Notes: generated by a model not told the origin, from the sequence alone. A DNA stretch of 64,000 nucleotides from Dasania sp. GY-MA-18 (GCF_024734385.1 NZ_JANHAP010000004.1:124001-188000); one strand, 5' to 3'; numbered from the stretch's first letter, positions 35,634 through 44,848 are shown. Made by a program: numbers and translations.

Positions 35634-36677
35634 TTATTGAAACAATTGTTTAAAGTCTTGTTTCATACTAATGCTTAACCAGTGTTTATCCGCAGCCATT
35701 TTATGGCTGCTTTCCGCACCATCACTATAAGCATACTCACGAGCGGCATCATCATGTTTCACCAACATTAACAACGTTTTATAGCGATTGCCTGCCGCAT
35801 AGTTCAACATAGCAATATCACTATCGTCATTACCCACCGCAATAATGGGGCGTCGTCCTATATGGCGCTCTATATTCACCGGTTTGCCCTCATCATTATT
35901 AATGGGAGCAACAAATTCATTGCCTCTTATTAACTCGCCGCTGCTTTGCCGCCACATCAGCATAGCGCTAGAGCCTATAACATTTGCTATAGGCACATTA
36001 AACAACTCTAGCGATAAGGCACGCACAAAACGACTATCACTGCTATCAACGATATAAACCTGGAAATCATAAGCCTGTAAGTAAGCAATTAGCTCCCGCA
36101 TAGGTTGATAGGCTAGCTGCAAATAGCTTTTTTTATAATCTGGATGCTGTGCCTGTTTTAAAAATTGACGCACAAAAAAATCATAGTTTTGCTGCGGCTG
36201 GCCTTCATGTGCTTTTAATAACATGAGGTATAGCGTGGAATAGTTAAGCTTTTGTAAATACCCCTCATCACCTCTAGCTACTGATTTCCAGGGCTGCTTG
36301 GCTTTTAAGGAGGGCTGCCGTTTTAGCTGCTTCAACAATTCTTTGTGGATAAAGGCCATCATAGGTTTTTGTGGGCGCTCCACCCACAGGGTGCCATCCA
36401 AATCAAATACTGCAACTCTATCGGCCACTGGCACATAAGCCTTGCTATCCTCATTGGCCGATTGCTGTACAAAATTGACTATGGCTTGTTGATTTGCACC
36501 AGCCTGCCAACTTGCCAATATATTTTCTAGCTTATTATTAGCAACCGCTGCTGCCGTTTGCGGTATTAACATGGGCTTAGGCTGGCTGAGCACAGTTCTA
36601 TCGCTGCGCTGTTGCTGGGCGCCGGGCTTAATTGCAGGAGCGCAAGCCGCCAAGGCAGCTGCACATAAAGCGATCAT
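35634..36677 (-). CDS. HAD-superfamily phosphatase-like lipoprotein
   Basis: The ATG at 36677 yields 347 residues with a lipoprotein signal (MIALCAAALAAC). The longer reading from 36824 would put about 50 unlikely residues first and run into the divergent promoter region. The mature part carries haloacid-dehalogenase motifs: motif I FDLDGTLW, motif II YIVDSSDSRFV, and a later AVGNDDSDIAML (motifs III/IV). The insertion helices recall phosphoserine-phosphatase-like members. A membrane-anchored periplasmic phosphatase is inferred; substrate unknown. It is divergent from the glycerophosphodiesterase gene. Confidence 0.78.
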   Translation of the reverse strand: MIALCAAALAACAPAIKPGAQQQRSDRTVLSQPKPMLIPQTAAAVANNKLENILASWQAGANQQAIVNFVQQSANEDSKAYVPVADRVAVFDLDGTLWVERPQKPMMAFIHKELLKQLKRQPSLKAKQPWKSVARGDEGYLQKLNYSTLYLMLLKAHEGQPQQNYDFFVRQFLKQAQHPDYKKSYLQLAYQPMRELIAYLQAYDFQVYIVDSSDSRFVRALSLELFNVPIANVIGSSAMLMWRQSSGELIRGNEFVAPINNDEGKPVNIERHIGRRPIIAVGNDDSDIAMLNYAAGNRYKTLLMLVKHDDAAREYAYSDGAESSHKMAADKHWLSISMKQDFKQLFQ

Positions 36678-36802
36678 TATCCATTTATTTATATGGAATG
36701 CTTTCTTAATCGTCTGCCGTTTCAATCTTGACCGCCTTATTAATATATCGTTTACTGATTTAACCCACCCTAGTGTAGCAATTGCAGGCAGATAAACCGC
36801 TG

Positions 36803-37567
36803 ATGATACCATCACTTTCCACAACAGAATTTAGCCAACGTTTAGTGGCTCATCGCGGCTGGCCGCAGCGCTACCCAGAAAACAGCTACGCCGGTATTAA
36901 AGCGGCATTAGAGCTGGGTTTGCAACATATAGAAATCGATATACAGCTCACCGCTGATCATGTACCGGTATTGTGCCACGACCACCATTTAATGCGCTTA
37001 TGCGGGCAAGATAGCGATATACGCCACTGCAGTTTAGCGCAGGCGCAAGGTTTTAGTTTTCATGAGCCGCAACGCCTGCAGCAACAACACTACCCCAGCC
37101 CATTACTCACCCTGGCTGGTTGCGCCGAATTAATCGCGCAATACCCGCAAGCCAGTTTGTATGTAGAAATAAAACGCAAAAGCCTTTATCACTTTGGCCG
37201 CAGTACGGTATTAGCAGCTGTCGCCCAAGCTTTAAGCCCTATCGCCAAGCAATGCAGTTTAATTAGTTTTGATATAGATGTATTACAACTGGCCCAAGAG
37301 CAAAGCCTGGGGTTTCCCGTAATCCCCGTACTGCTCAATACCCAGCAGTGGCACCATGAGCAAATAAAACGCCTGCAGCCCCCCTGTGTGTTTTGTGATT
37401 TCGATGATTTGCTGCCACAACAAAATCTACAGGCCATACCTTACCCGGCCGTGGTATACGAAGTTGCCGACTATCAGCAAGCTATCGCTTTACTGGCCAG
37501 AGGCGCACTGCGCATAGAAAGTTTTTGTTGCGGTGAATTAATCGCAGCCCATGCGGCAGCAAGCTAG
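36803..37567 (+). CDS. glycerophosphodiester phosphodiesterase (cytoplasmic, GDPD family)
   Basis: Hydrolyses glycerophosphodiesters to glycerol-3-phosphate and an alcohol. From the ATG at 36803 the product has 254 residues and no signal peptide, so it is of the cytoplasmic UgpQ type rather than periplasmic GlpQ. GDPD signatures are VAHRGWPQRYPENS, HIEIDIQLTADHVPVLCHDH and YVEIKRKS. A TTG at 36782 is an alternative start. It converges with the glycerol-kinase-like gene with a four-base overlap, which suggests a shared glycerol theme. Confidence 0.88.
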   Translation: MIPSLSTTEFSQRLVAHRGWPQRYPENSYAGIKAALELGLQHIEIDIQLTADHVPVLCHDHHLMRLCGQDSDIRHCSLAQAQGFSFHEPQRLQQQHYPSPLLTLAGCAELIAQYPQASLYVEIKRKSLYHFGRSTVLAAVAQALSPIAKQCSLISFDIDVLQLAQEQSLGFPVIPVLLNTQQWHHEQIKRLQPPCVFCDFDDLLPQQNLQAIPYPAVVYEVADYQQAIALLARGALRIESFCCGELIAAHAAAS

Positions 37568-39015
37568 TGCTGCAGCTGTTGCATTAAAGCCGTAGACCAT
37601 TGCCTATAACGCTGCCGCAGTGGGTGATTATCCTGCGGCTGAAACACCCGTTCAATAATGCAGGGCCAATGTGCGGGCCGGCCAGCTAATAAATATGCCG
37701 CCCCTCTAGCGCTGGCTTCCACTACCGAGCTGCGCTCTACCCTCAGCCCGCTCAAATCGCTCAAACGTTGGCACAGTGCGTCGCTATGGCTAAGGCCACC
37801 GCTAACCGCCACATATTGCAAAGCCGGTTTTTCCCGCAACATGCACTCTAAGTTGCGCTGCAATAAAAACACAATACTTTCGGCTACGGCCGCTACACGC
37901 AGACTGTGATTGGCCAGCTCATGGCCAATAAACCTTGGCGCTATGCCACTGCGCCAATCGGGGGAGCCCAAACCACTCACCGTATTAATAAATAAGGGCA
38001 GGGTTTGGGCCAAGGCATCAGCTTGCTTATCGGCTAAATGCAGGCAGGCATCCAGAGGTAGAGCGTCATCTTTTAGCTCTCCCTGTTTGGCAATATATTG
38101 CAGGGCCACCCCGGCGCCATTCACTGTCCCCTCTAAACAATAAACCGGTAACTCAGCCCAGTGCACTATGCTATTGAGCAGGCCATTGCGACATTGGGGA
38201 GTGGCCACCGGGCTTAATAAAAAAGCCCCTGTGCCCATATTGATACTCACTTGTTGTGCTTGCAGCTCGCCCTGAGCAAAAGCCGCCGCGCATTGATCGC
38301 CCGTTAATAAACGCATAGGCAAACTAATATCGTCCAACTCTAACTGCCCTATTATGGCATCGCTGGCGACCAGGCTGGGCAAGTAGCAACGATCCAAGCC
38401 CCACAGCCCTAACATCTGCGGGCACCACTGGCCCTTAGCCACATCGACTAATAAAGTGCGGCTAGCATTACCCCTATCTACCAGTATGGGCTTGTTGGCT
38501 AATAAGCTATGCGCCAAATAACAGGCCAGTGGCGCTAAGATTAATTGCTGTTGCTGCGCTGCTTTTTTTACCGCGTCATTATGCTGCAGCAACCAACACA
38601 TTTTACTGGCAGAAAAATGTGCATTGGCCATTAAGCCAGTGTGCTGATAAATAAGTTGTATATCATCTGCGCTGCTGGGTAGGTGCTCGGCAGCGCGGGT
38701 ATCTTGCCAGCTCAACACCGGGCTAAGCAGCTCTTCAGTTACCGGATTAAAAGCCACTAAACTGGAGCGCTGGGTTACCAAACCACAGGCGCTTAAGGCT
38801 GCGCGCTGCGGCCAGGTTAATTGCGCCACCGCGGCATTGGCACAGCTGCGCAAGCTGGCTACCAACTGTGCTGCATCCTGCTCTACTCGCTCGCCCTGTC
38901 GGTGCTCAGCTACAGCTAACTGGCTTTGCGCCAAACACTGGCCCAGGCTATCAAATACCATGGCACGGCTGGAGCTGCCGCCCTGATCCAAACATAAATA
39001 CAATGCATCGTTCAT
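37564..39015 (-). CDS. FGGY-family carbohydrate kinase, glycerol-kinase-like
   Basis: A 483-residue sugar or polyol kinase. From the ATG at 39015 it opens MNDALYLCLDQGGSSSRAMVFD, the phosphate-binding loop of glycerol kinase. Also present are LSWQDTRA, GDQCAAAF, NMGTGAFLL, EGTVNGAGVALQYI and a C-terminal SGGLSHSDALCQRL adenosine motif. These place it near glycerol kinases, but divergence is enough that another polyol is possible. An ATG at 39087 would add 24 residues without family support. It converges with a glycerophosphodiesterase gene. Confidence 0.82.
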   Translation of the reverse strand: MNDALYLCLDQGGSSSRAMVFDSLGQCLAQSQLAVAEHRQGERVEQDAAQLVASLRSCANAAVAQLTWPQRAALSACGLVTQRSSLVAFNPVTEELLSPVLSWQDTRAAEHLPSSADDIQLIYQHTGLMANAHFSASKMCWLLQHNDAVKKAAQQQQLILAPLACYLAHSLLANKPILVDRGNASRTLLVDVAKGQWCPQMLGLWGLDRCYLPSLVASDAIIGQLELDDISLPMRLLTGDQCAAAFAQGELQAQQVSINMGTGAFLLSPVATPQCRNGLLNSIVHWAELPVYCLEGTVNGAGVALQYIAKQGELKDDALPLDACLHLADKQADALAQTLPLFINTVSGLGSPDWRSGIAPRFIGHELANHSLRVAAVAESIVFLLQRNLECMLREKPALQYVAVSGGLSHSDALCQRLSDLSGLRVERSSVVEASARGAAYLLAGRPAHWPCIIERVFQPQDNHPLRQRYRQWSTALMQQLQH

Positions 39016-39107
39016 GGTTTTACTATAGCCATCAATTACTAGAGAGGAAAATCGCCGCACAATGTTATAAGCTTGGCTAGCAATCAATTTTCACACAAGA
39101 GGTTAAA

Positions 39108-39449
39108 ATGGACTGTTTATTTTGTGCCATTAACAATAAAACCATACCCGCCGAAATAGTTTACGAAGATGAGCTGGTCACGGTCTTTAAAGATATACAG
39201 CCGCAAGCGCCCCTGCATATGCTCACCATACCCAAAAAACATATCAGTACCATTAATGATATAGGCGAGGAAGATAAAGACTTGCTAGGACATATGATTT
39301 ATACCGCCAAAACTATTGCCGCCCAACAAGGTTATGCCGAAGACGGTTACAGGTTGGCGATGAACTGCAATGAGCAAGGTGGCCAAACCGTCTACCACAT
39401 ACACCTGCACATGCTAGCTGGCCGCCAAATGACTTGGCCGCCCGGTTAA
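39108..39449 (+). CDS. hinT: HIT-family nucleoside phosphoramidase/hydrolase
   Basis: The 113-residue protein has the histidine triad HIHLHML, the N-terminal CLFCAINNKTIPAEIVYED and LHMLTIPKKHIS, which match the HinT branch. HinT hydrolyses purine nucleoside phosphoramidates and aminoacyl-AMP adducts. AGAGG precedes the ATG at a good distance. The sirtuin gene follows after 15 bases. Confidence 0.93.
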   Translation: MDCLFCAINNKTIPAEIVYEDELVTVFKDIQPQAPLHMLTIPKKHISTINDIGEEDKDLLGHMIYTAKTIAAQQGYAEDGYRLAMNCNEQGGQTVYHIHLHMLAGRQMTWPPG

Positions 39450-39464
39450 TCTTGTTGTTACACA

Positions 39465-40205
39465 ATGCTGCCCTATAACAATATAGTCGTGCTAACCGGC
39501 GCGGGCATTTCAGCCGAGTCGGGTATACGCACCTTTAGAGCCGCCGACGGCCTGTGGGAGGATCACCGCGTAGAAGATGTGGCCACCCCCGAGGCTTTTA
39601 TCCGCGACCCCGAGTTGGTACACCGTTTTTACAATCAACGGCGTCAGCATTTGCTGGGCGACATCAGCGCCAATGCCGGTCATATCGCCTTAGCTAGATT
39701 GGAGCAGGGTTTGCTACAGCGAGGCGGCGAGTTTTTACTCATCACCCAAAATATTGATAACCTGCACGAACAGGCTGGTAGCAAAAACCTGCGCCATATG
39801 CACGGCGAATTATTAAAAATGCGCTGCCAACACAGCCAGCAAATTTTTGATTGGCTGGAGGATAGCCACCCACAGCTAGCCTGCCCCTGCTGCCAAACCC
39901 TAGGCGCATTAAGGCCTCATGTGGTGTGGTTTGGCGAAATGCCTTTATATATGCAGGAAATAGAGCAAGCGCTTAGCCGCTGTGATTTGTTTATCTCTAT
40001 AGGTACTTCGGGCAATGTCTATCCGGCGGCGGGATTTTTTCAAACCGCAAAACACTACGGCGCCCACACGGTAGAGCTAAATTTGGAGCCCTCGCAGGCG
40101 GGCAGCTATTTTGATGAGCAGCAATACGGCCCCGCCACCGAGTTATTACCTAAGTATGTACAGGCCTTGCTGAACCACCCAACTGCTGACGATGAGCAGA
40201 CATAA
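39465..40205 (+). CDS. cobB: NAD-dependent protein deacylase (sirtuin, class III)
   Basis: A 246-residue sirtuin that removes acyl groups from lysine using NAD. The NAD motif [16 protein letters not shown] (10-25), TQNID (95-98) and the catalytic His113 in MHGE are present. Zinc-site cysteines fit the E. coli CobB pattern (Cys121 and the Cys140-Cys142-Cys143 group). Tyr56 and Arg59 (YNQR) form the YxxR motif linked with desuccinylase/demalonylase activity. The last 56 bases overlap the convergent HPt/HD-GYP gene. Confidence 0.93.
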   Translation: MLPYNNIVVLTGAGISAESGIRTFRAADGLWEDHRVEDVATPEAFIRDPELVHRFYNQRRQHLLGDISANAGHIALARLEQGLLQRGGEFLLITQNIDNLHEQAGSKNLRHMHGELLKMRCQHSQQIFDWLEDSHPQLACPCCQTLGALRPHVVWFGEMPLYMQEIEQALSRCDLFISIGTSGNVYPAAGFFQTAKHYGAHTVELNLEPSQAGSYFDEQQYGPATELLPKYVQALLNHPTADDEQT

Positions 40206-41298
40206 TACTGCTTATCGCCTGGTTAAAAATCCCCACCCAATACTCGCTTAATTGCTTGCCGGCACAATCATTAATCGTTTTTACCGCGCGTATAATAGGC
40301 CGCTTTTGTTCGCTGCTGTAGGCACGCTGATGAGTGAGCGCGTCAAAGGTATCGGCTATGGCAAGTATTTTGGCACCGTCGCATATCTTCTCTTCGCGCA
40401 AGCCATTGGGATAGCCAGTGCCATCTACCGCCTCGTGATGCTGCGCCACCATGGTTTTGGCGGCCTGCCAGCGAGGCATGTTTTTTAATAATTGCATGCT
40501 GCTTTGTACATGTGCGCGCAGTAAAGCAATCTCGTCGTTTTCTAAGCGTTGCTCTTTATGCAGTAACTCGACAGGTATAGCCGCCATACCAAAATCATGT
40601 ACATACACCGCCACCGCTAGGCTCATAGCATCTACCGGTTGGCCAGCTAGATGATTTAAGCTCAGCGCCATGGTTAAAATTCTATCACTGCGCCCAGCCC
40701 AAAATTTTGAACGCGCCTCTACCGGCATCATTAAAGCGCGGTAAAAAGCTAATTCTTCTTGCTCGCTAAAAGCATAGGCTGATAAAAAATCATCAGTATC
40801 ACTATCAGTATTACCATCGCTTAACTGTGCCACTGCTGGGTCTAACAGGCGTATGGTTTTGGCAATCAGTTGTTCTCGCTCGCTATGGCTGCTGTCTTTT
40901 AGGCGCTCAATATTAGCGGTAATTTGGCTGATAAAATCCATATCGTAGGCGACTGAGCCATCACGCTGATAATCCTCCACAAAGGTTTTGGCATCATCTA
41001 GTAACAACAGCATTAGGTCGCCCAGCAAAGGGCTATAGGCCATGCGTTGCTGTCTGACTTGCAGCAGTAAATCATCCAGCGCGGATAACAAGGGCATTAA
41101 AGGGGTAAAAGCCACTATACCTAAATCACTTTTAATATTATGCACGGCACGGTATAGCTGCTGTATCAGTTCAGGCTTATGGGGCTGGCTATCGAGCTGC
41201 AATAGGGCTTGCTCACTGCTTTGATAGTGTATGGCGATGGCATCGACTAACTGCTGGGTCAGTGTGGGCTCTAAAATATCAGACTCAAATAAAACCAT
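40150..41298 (-). CDS. HPt domain fused to HD-GYP domain; possible cyclic-di-GMP phosphodiesterase
   Basis: A 382-residue cytoplasmic protein. The N-terminal HPt domain (about 8-115) has His53 in AVHNIKSD; the Gly of the usual HxxKG is Ser. The HD-GYP domain (about 195-370) has His234-Asp235, His263, His287-His288, DGTGYP (292-297) and the late Asp316 in IADTFDALT. This set is nearly complete, except that the Lys of HDxGK is Met (HDFGM). It shares architecture with the gene at 43-1131 but is the better preserved of the two. A phosphorelay-controlled phosphodiesterase is inferred. It converges with cobB. Confidence 0.85.
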   Translation of the reverse strand: MVLFESDILEPTLTQQLVDAIAIHYQSSEQALLQLDSQPHKPELIQQLYRAVHNIKSDLGIVAFTPLMPLLSALDDLLLQVRQQRMAYSPLLGDLMLLLLDDAKTFVEDYQRDGSVAYDMDFISQITANIERLKDSSHSEREQLIAKTIRLLDPAVAQLSDGNTDSDTDDFLSAYAFSEQEELAFYRALMMPVEARSKFWAGRSDRILTMALSLNHLAGQPVDAMSLAVAVYVHDFGMAAIPVELLHKEQRLENDEIALLRAHVQSSMQLLKNMPRWQAAKTMVAQHHEAVDGTGYPNGLREEKICDGAKILAIADTFDALTHQRAYSSEQKRPIIRAVKTINDCAGKQLSEYWVGIFNQAISSIMSAHRQQLGGSARPVHT

Positions 41299-41339
41299 AG
41301 TGTTGTTCCAGCGCAGCGCTCAGCGTCACGCAGTTTTAT

Positions 41340-41366
41340 TTACTAAGTTGCTGCTTACTAAGTTGC
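41340..41366. repeat. 12-base direct repeat
   Basis: TTACTAAGTTGC occurs at 41340-41351 and again at 41355-41366, in the 77-base gap between the YdcH-like gene and the HPt/HD-GYP gene. It could be a small tandem duplication or a regulatory pair. Confidence 0.4.
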
Positions 41367-41375
41367 CAGTCACAG

Positions 41376-41582
41376 TTATGCATCTAAATCGGGTATTAGG
41401 CGGCAGCGCAAGCGCGTAATCAAATCTTTTAGCCTGAGCTTTTCTCGCTTTAAGCGCTGCAGTTTAAGCTGGTCGGCGTAGACACTGGCATGCAATTTTT
41501 CTATCTCTTCATCTAATGTTTGGTGTTGGCTTTGTAAGTCCAACAGCTCTAGTGTTAAATCACAGCTGTTATTATCGCTCAT
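41376..41582 (-). CDS. YdcH-like protein, DUF465 family
   Basis: A 68-residue helical protein with LDEEIEKLHAS and LQRLKREKLRLKDLI, the hallmark of the DUF465/YdcH family, predicted to be a short coiled coil. Function unknown. It lies between the cyclase-PilZ gene (24 bases upstream) and the HPt/HD-GYP gene (77 bases downstream) on the same strand, so it may be part of their operon. Confidence 0.8.
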   Translation of the reverse strand: MSDNNSCDLTLELLDLQSQHQTLDEEIEKLHASVYADQLKLQRLKREKLRLKDLITRLRCRLIPDLDA

Positions 41583-41606
41583 AAAGTTAATGCTCTGGCT
41601 AAGACT

Positions 41607-42734
41607 TTAGCCGCTAATCATATTGTCGACAAAACGTTTAATGCTTTGCTGGCCAGCTAGGTCCATGGTGGTAAATTCTAAGCTACAACGAAAACCCTGG
41701 CCCACGGATTCGCAATGTAATACCCGTGCATATATTTCACTGGTATCCGTCGCCAATAAGTTAAGCGACACTTCTAGTTTTATTTCCGAAAAATGCTCCA
41801 AGGGCACTGGGCTTAATATCAAAAAACCGTGGTAGCCTATATCGATAACCTCGGCCTTGCAGTGTTGGCTTTTTACCTGCTTGCCTTTTACTACCTGAAA
41901 ATAACAGGGCATGCTAACCGCAACTCTGGGGCTTTTACGAATTTCACGCCTGGGCACAGTCATGGTCCGTGGCTGGGTGGTGCCTAATAGCTCATACAAC
42001 AGCACCGGTTTACGCCGCCCTTTTACCTGTACGCTATTCGATTGCCCCACCAAGGTGTAACTCTGTGCCAGTTTAAAAGTGGCCTCGCTCATGAGTATTT
42101 GGCCGCGCAGGCTTTGCGCCTCTATACGCGAAACTAAATCCACCGCATCGCCTATGACGGTATGCTGCTCCCCACCCAGCTCGCCAGCCAGTACCGTGCC
42201 GGTGTTAATGCCTATACCCATATAGAGTTCGGGGAAGCCCAACTCTTTATTTTGTTGATTGTAATCATTCATGGCGTGCTGCATGGCAATAGCGCAGGCC
42301 AGTGCGCACTCCACATCATTGCTCTTGCTTTGGCTAAGCCCAAACAGCACTCGCATGGCGTCACCCATGGGTCTATCGATATAACCACCGTAACGCTGTA
42401 CCACGCCAGCCATTAGGCTGTAGAAGCGGTTGAGCAGGTTCATTAGCATTTTTGCGGAATAGGTTTCAGCCAAGGTGTGAAAGCCGCGTATATCTGCCAG
42501 TAATAGGGTTACGGTACGTGACTCGGCACTAGCTTCAGGCTCTTGCTCTGAATCAGCTGGTTTGCTGGCGGCTAGGCTGGCATTAAGCCAGGGGCTATCG
42601 GCCAATACGGCGGCTATGCGCTGTTGTAGCTGCTGATGCGCTGCGCTGCGCTCAAACTGGGTAGGTAAGTAGGATTCAACAACGGTTGATATCTTAGCAG
42701 CCAGGGCTTGATGCTCACTGATAGGCTGGTTCAT
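41607..42734 (-). CDS. class III nucleotidyl cyclase domain fused to a PilZ domain
   Basis: A 375-residue soluble protein. The central cyclase domain (about 72-250) keeps both metal aspartates, Asp81 (LLADIRGF) and Asp125 (MGDAM), plus TVIGD and Arg203. The adenine-binding Lys of the DKxxGD motif is Arg121 (DRPMGD), and the catalytic Asn of VNxxxR is Asp199 (VDLVSR). The C-terminal region (about 262-370) resembles a PilZ domain: an Arg-rich RREIRKSPR stretch and VIDIGYHGFLI in place of D/NxSxxG. Cyclic-di-GMP control of a cAMP-type cyclase would be the simple reading, but the altered residues on both halves make activity uncertain. Confidence 0.82.
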   Translation of the reverse strand: MNQPISEHQALAAKISTVVESYLPTQFERSAAHQQLQQRIAAVLADSPWLNASLAASKPADSEQEPEASAESRTVTLLLADIRGFHTLAETYSAKMLMNLLNRFYSLMAGVVQRYGGYIDRPMGDAMRVLFGLSQSKSNDVECALACAIAMQHAMNDYNQQNKELGFPELYMGIGINTGTVLAGELGGEQHTVIGDAVDLVSRIEAQSLRGQILMSEATFKLAQSYTLVGQSNSVQVKGRRKPVLLYELLGTTQPRTMTVPRREIRKSPRVAVSMPCYFQVVKGKQVKSQHCKAEVIDIGYHGFLILSPVPLEHFSEIKLEVSLNLLATDTSEIYARVLHCESVGQGFRCSLEFTTMDLAGQQSIKRFVDNMISG

Positions 42735-42888
42735 TGATTGTTACCTTAAGGGGTTTTAGCTATCCCTAAAGTAAAGCCTAATAGCGTCGATTAAACCACT
42801 TTTTTAGCGACCTATTTACCCACTGCTGCGGCCTAGCTGTAATGAATAACACTTTAAATTCAAATAGTTATAAAAACTACAGCCAGCC

Positions 42889-43602
42889 TTAATGCAAACA
42901 GCATTTAGCAAATACGGCGCCGCTGCCACAGGGGCAAAGCTCATCGCGCGCCACCGGCTCTAGTGCTAAAAATAGCTGGTCGGCATCATGGCTGGCCTTA
43001 AAAGTCTGCCACTGCATACGCACATCAGCATAAACCGAGAGCACTTCGTCAAACCATTGATAGGCCTCTTGCAATTGCTGTTTTTCAGCCTTGTCGCCAG
43101 CAGTATGGCTATGATCAAAGCCCTCATCAAACTGTAGTTGCTCATTGGCCAATACATCGGTAAAGGCGCTGGCTAAATTTAAGGCAGCGGTTACGGCGTC
43201 ATCTATGGCCTCGCTATCTATATCCATCAGTGCCAGCTCCCATAACTCCTCTAAATATTGATGCGCCAGTAAAAAGCCTTCGCACCACTGACCCAGCTGG
43301 CGCCGCTGATCTATACCCGTGGGGCAGAAAAAGGGCAGCAACTGGCCCTGCTCCAGGCCTTGTTCTAACGCCGCCATATCCTCAACCAATAGCGCTAAAA
43401 AGCGCTTGGCCTCGGCCTCGGTATCAAATTGCGGCTCGTCATCCAGCCAAATGAGCTCAAACCACTCAGAGGGTTTAACCGGCTCGGGTGAACAGGCAAT
43501 GGCAAATAAAAAACCTTGTAAACGCTGGTAATCCAACACAGCATCACCTAGACGGTGTAAAAAATTTTGTAACTCTTTGTCGTTAGCTGACAGGGTAATC
43601 AT
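42889..43602 (-). CDS. UPF0149/YecA-like protein with C-terminal SEC-C zinc motif
   Basis: A 237-residue protein. The helical N-terminal part (LSANDKELQNFLHRL ... GFLFAIACSPEPVKPSEWF) and WCEGFLLAHQYL match the UPF0149 family (YgfB/YecA). The last 15 residues (223-237, CPCGSGAVFAKCC) are a SEC-C metal-binding motif as found at the end of SecA and YecA. Related YecA binds ribosomes; a ribosome-associated or chaperone role is possible here. It precedes the unrelated cyclase-PilZ gene by 154 bases and follows the riboflavin-synthase-like gene by 16. Confidence 0.85.
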   Translation of the reverse strand: MITLSANDKELQNFLHRLGDAVLDYQRLQGFLFAIACSPEPVKPSEWFELIWLDDEPQFDTEAEAKRFLALLVEDMAALEQGLEQGQLLPFFCPTGIDQRRQLGQWCEGFLLAHQYLEELWELALMDIDSEAIDDAVTAALNLASAFTDVLANEQLQFDEGFDHSHTAGDKAEKQQLQEAYQWFDEVLSVYADVRMQWQTFKASHDADQLFLALEPVARDELCPCGSGAVFAKCCLH

Positions 43603-43618
43603 AAAACTCGCTTCTAAA

Positions 43619-44263
43619 TTAGGCTTTGTTTAGCAAACCCGCGAACAATTCGGGCTGAGAACTCAACACACGCTCCACCGTATCAACGATGGTTTGCGTT
43701 TGCCTATCAATTTCTATATTCACTTTATCGCCTATGTGCTTGTCGCCATGGGTGGTAACTCTTAATGTTTCCGGTATATAACACACGGTAAAACTATGTT
43801 GGGCTCTATCCACTTTCGCCACCGTTAAGCTGCAGCCATTGATGGCAATAAAACCCTTTTCAAAAACATATTTCATTAGCGGCGCCGGTAGCTGGTAAGT
43901 CACAAAACGATTGTTTTCCGGCTCCTCTATAGCCACTACCAAGGCCGTGCTATCTATATGGCCAGACAGTATATGGCCACCTACTTCTACCCCCTGCTTA
44001 GCTGAGCGCTCTATATTAACGCTATGGCCTATACATAAATCAGCCAAGGTGGTGACATCCAAAGTCTGCTGCATAATATCAAAACGGACTTGCTCACCCT
44101 CTATGTGGGTAACGCTTAAACACACGCCATCGACAGCAACGCTGGCGCCTATTAATAAATCCTCCAGCAACTCGCTGTTAAGTTGCACGGTAACACTGAT
44201 TAAACCCGGTAACCGCTGTAACTGGGTAACGGTAAACGCCCCCTGCACTATTCCTGTATACAT
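43619..44263 (-). CDS. riboflavin synthase alpha-like lumazine-binding protein
   Basis: A 214-residue protein from the ATG at 44263 (MYTGIVQGAF), the standard family start; the reading from 44290 is rejected. Two lumazine-binding barrels repeat: GASVAVDGVCLSVT and VGGHILSGHIDSTA in the first and second halves, then FIAINGCSLTVAKVD and ETLRVTTHGDKHIGDKVNIEID. Riboflavin synthase dismutates two lumazines into riboflavin. The gene is not next to ribD, ribB/A or ribH, and the N-terminus (MYTGIVQ rather than MFTGII) resembles the stand-alone paralogues seen in marine gammaproteobacteria. It may be a second copy or a lumazine/flavin-binding protein. Confidence 0.82.
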   Translation of the reverse strand: MYTGIVQGAFTVTQLQRLPGLISVTVQLNSELLEDLLIGASVAVDGVCLSVTHIEGEQVRFDIMQQTLDVTTLADLCIGHSVNIERSAKQGVEVGGHILSGHIDSTALVVAIEEPENNRFVTYQLPAPLMKYVFEKGFIAINGCSLTVAKVDRAQHSFTVCYIPETLRVTTHGDKHIGDKVNIEIDRQTQTIVDTVERVLSSQPELFAGLLNKA

Positions 44264-44470
44264 ATAACCTCTGTGTTCTCTTTGCTGCACACTGGCTACA
44301 GCTTGCTAGCTACCGCCTTGGCAAAAAAGTTTTGGTACTATTTCACAAACACCCTCAGGATTGCATTATCCGCCAGCATTTTCGATTATCATAGCGCCAG
44401 GTTAGGATAACCATTCAACATTAGGGAAGTTTAGCCCCAACAGATTGCAGTCGTTGCACCCATATTTTCT

Positions 44471-44848
44471 ATGTATGAACTAAGCTTCTCTACTCACCCC
44501 GTGGCCTTGCTGGCCCAAGTCGCGCTAGTGGCGCAAGCCTCCATCGTTTGTTTGCTGGTATTGGTAAATTTGCCCCCTCAAACCATCATAGGCTTATTGG
44601 GTCGAGTGTCTATTGTATGCGTATGGCTGGCGGTTACCATTAATCTTTTTATCGATTTGCCCGATAACCTCGACCTGTGGCTCAATAGTTTTGCGCTGTT
44701 TTTAATCGTGGCCCACATCAGCAAGTGCTTGTGGCTAACGCCAGCAATTAAACGCCATTCATCACAGCCCATTAAAAGCTATGCCTTGGTTTTATTATTT
44801 GGGGTGTTACATCACGAGCCATGGCAAATGCAGCATGAATATGAGTAA
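44471..44848 (+). CDS. small integral membrane protein, possibly DUF1145-like
   Basis: A 125-residue protein with about four hydrophobic helices (about 10-35, 40-62, 65-88 and 101-113) and a C-terminal HHEPWQMQHEYE. The end pattern, a hydrophobic helix with Phe-Gly-Val followed by His and Pro-Trp, weakly recalls DUF1145 (YhhL-like) proteins. No enzymatic motif. Divergent from the riboflavin-synthase-like gene. Confidence 0.6.
   Translation: MYELSFSTHPVALLAQVALVAQASIVCLLVLVNLPPQTIIGLLGRVSIVCVWLAVTINLFIDLPDNLDLWLNSFALFLIVAHISKCLWLTPAIKRHSSQPIKSYALVLLFGVLHHEPWQMQHEYE

Noticed and set aside
36678-36824. A 49-codon extension of the HAD lipoprotein
   Set aside because: The lipoprotein signal begins at 36677 and the extension overlaps the divergent gene's start region.
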